Program-made: the position numbers and the translations under genes
NCBI GenBank assembly: GCA_007922305.1
Contig: ML677348.1
Coordinates: forward strand, 14,160,616 to 14,224,615
DNA: 64,000 bases
From: Dermatemys mawii
Taxonomy: Eukaryota > Chordata > Testudines > Dermatemydidae
Reading direction: 5' to 3'
The notes under the pieces: generated by a model
Told to the model about the DNA's origin: nothing
The model's input: the letters and a program-made list of their open reading frames with translations, nothing else
Databases searched by the model: none
Part shown: positions 63,020-64,000 of the stretch, one piece after another
How positions within the stretch are numbered: the stretch's first letter is position 1
Layout: every line of letters starts with the position of its first letter

Positions 63020-64000
63020 GTATGTGCTCATAGATGGATCTCTAATTTAAACATTCTGTAAGCCAGGGGTTCTCAAACTGGGGGTTGGGACCCCTGAGGG
63101 GGTCACCTGATTATTTCTTCGGGTGGGGATTGCGAGCTGTGAGCCTCCACCCCAAACCCTGCTTGCCTTCAACATTTATAATATATATTTTTATAATATA
63201 TAAAAAAGTGTTTTTAATTTATAAAGGGGGGTTGCACTCAGAGGCTTGCTATGTGAAAGGGGTGACCAGTACAAAAGTTTGAGAGCCACTGCTGTGAGCA
63301 GTTTATCTTTTAAGTTTCGAGCACTTGGGTTAATACCACTCGCCTACAGATAGGCAACAATTTTTTACTCATTTATCCATGTGTATACTGAGTACTCACT
63401 GTGTCCATTTTCCCTAAAGAACCATCCCTGAAGCCACCACATCGGCTTGGTAGCCAATTGCTTTGTTGCTACATCGGTATCAGACCTTGATGTAACGTTT
63501 TGGGGACAGTACTATTATTCTTGACACCACATGTATAATATGCCACAATTTTCAGGAATGCATAGTACTGGGTTCACTAGTATGTGTGTATCACTGCTCA
63601 CTATATGAGGTGTGTGTCAGCTGTATTCAGATGTCTGTCACAAAAGCCAATAGTACAAGCAGAAACAAAAAGACTGTATTCCTAGCATCATTTACAGTGT
63701 GTCCAGTATGGCTGAAATAGAAGAACTTAATGATTACCCCTGTGAATAATTAAGTGGTCATCAATCTATTTCAACATTCCCTTCTATTCTAAATGTCTCT
63801 GTTCTCTGTCACTGTGCAATACACATGTAAATGGTGTTGCACAGCTATCTGATTAGAGGTAGTTTAAGCAAATCCAGGTACCTGACTTATCATTATCTTT
63901 GAGTATTATATCAGGTACCTCCACATTCAGAGGTATCCAAAGTTTATCCAGAGTTTTACACATCTCTTTTTAAAAAGAGAATTATATTAATTTTGCTCAT
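63020..64000 (+). other. NBEA: NBEA intron, 5' part
   Basis: Phase 1 intron beginning GTATGT; it continues past the window. It contains the hAT-like element at 63064-63291. From 63300 to 64000 I see no exon and no named repeat. Confidence 0.92.
63064..63291. mobile_element. Non-autonomous hAT-like DNA transposon with target-site duplication
   Basis: It begins CAGGGGTTCTCAAACTGGGG and ends GTTTGAGAGCCACTG, terminal inverted repeats of about 15 bases with two mismatches. It is flanked by CTGTAAGC (63056-63063) and CTGTGAGC (63292-63299), seven of eight bases alike. It is 228 bases long with an A+T-rich centre (63177-63224). No transposase is encoded. It lies 44 bases downstream of an NBEA donor site. 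Confidence 0.88.

Overview
This window is vertebrate nuclear DNA and lies inside one large gene. Five coding exons on the + strand (7224-7343, 24695-24847, 36406-36573, 60947-61036, 62827-63019) join in frame into 240 codons plus one base. They encode the C-terminal part of a BEACH domain and the linker toward the WD40 repeats of neurobeachin (NBEA), a neuronal scaffold and A-kinase-anchoring protein of membrane traffic. The paralogue LRBA fits less well. All four complete introns are phase 0 with GT-AG ends. No other cellular gene is visible. The rest, more than 98 percent of the bases, is intron.

The host is most likely a turtle, or failing that another non-avian sauropsid. The evidence is the mix of repeats: CR1-type LINEs, degraded DIRS-type tyrosine-recombinase retrotransposons, a Penelope-like element, MIR-like SINE relics, hAT-type non-autonomous elements, TA-flanked MITEs and many small palindromic (foldback) repeats. 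Species cannot be fixed from sequence alone.

Layout. 1-7223: end of an intron with an old LINE (170-1175), a DIRS gag fragment (2072-3732) with an internal duplication, and an LTR-like repeat (3733-4130). 7224-7343: first exon. 7344-24694: intron with a nearly full-length but dead DIRS element (about 9356-15215; gag, RT, RNase H and recombinase remnants), a hAT-like element with target-site duplication (16022-16608), LINEs, and a Penelope foldback (23220-23336). 24848-36405: intron with a LINE, a repeat pair, a MITE with three hairpins (33394-33618), a TA-flanked MITE and a second DIRS-like fragment (34400-35215). 36574-60946: intron with a composite element carrying tRNA-like modules (40140-41390), two TA-flanked elements sharing ends (41735-42374, 45772-45895), foldbacks, LINEs, and a Penelope-like element on the minus strand (54677-56800) that lacks the RT YxDD block. 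61037-62826: short intron with a CR1 3' end. 62827-63019: last exon, with two in-frame acceptors 15 bases apart. 63064-63291: a hAT-like element 44 bases past the last donor site.

I found no convincing new multi-gene system. The observations most worth following are the tandem acceptor of the last NBEA exon, the tRNA-like inverted modules, the multi-hairpin MITE, the repeated in-frame block at 44.6 and 45.0 kb, and the TGACAG cluster at 43.14-43.24 kb. Family names for repeats come from memory of such sequences; no database was searched.
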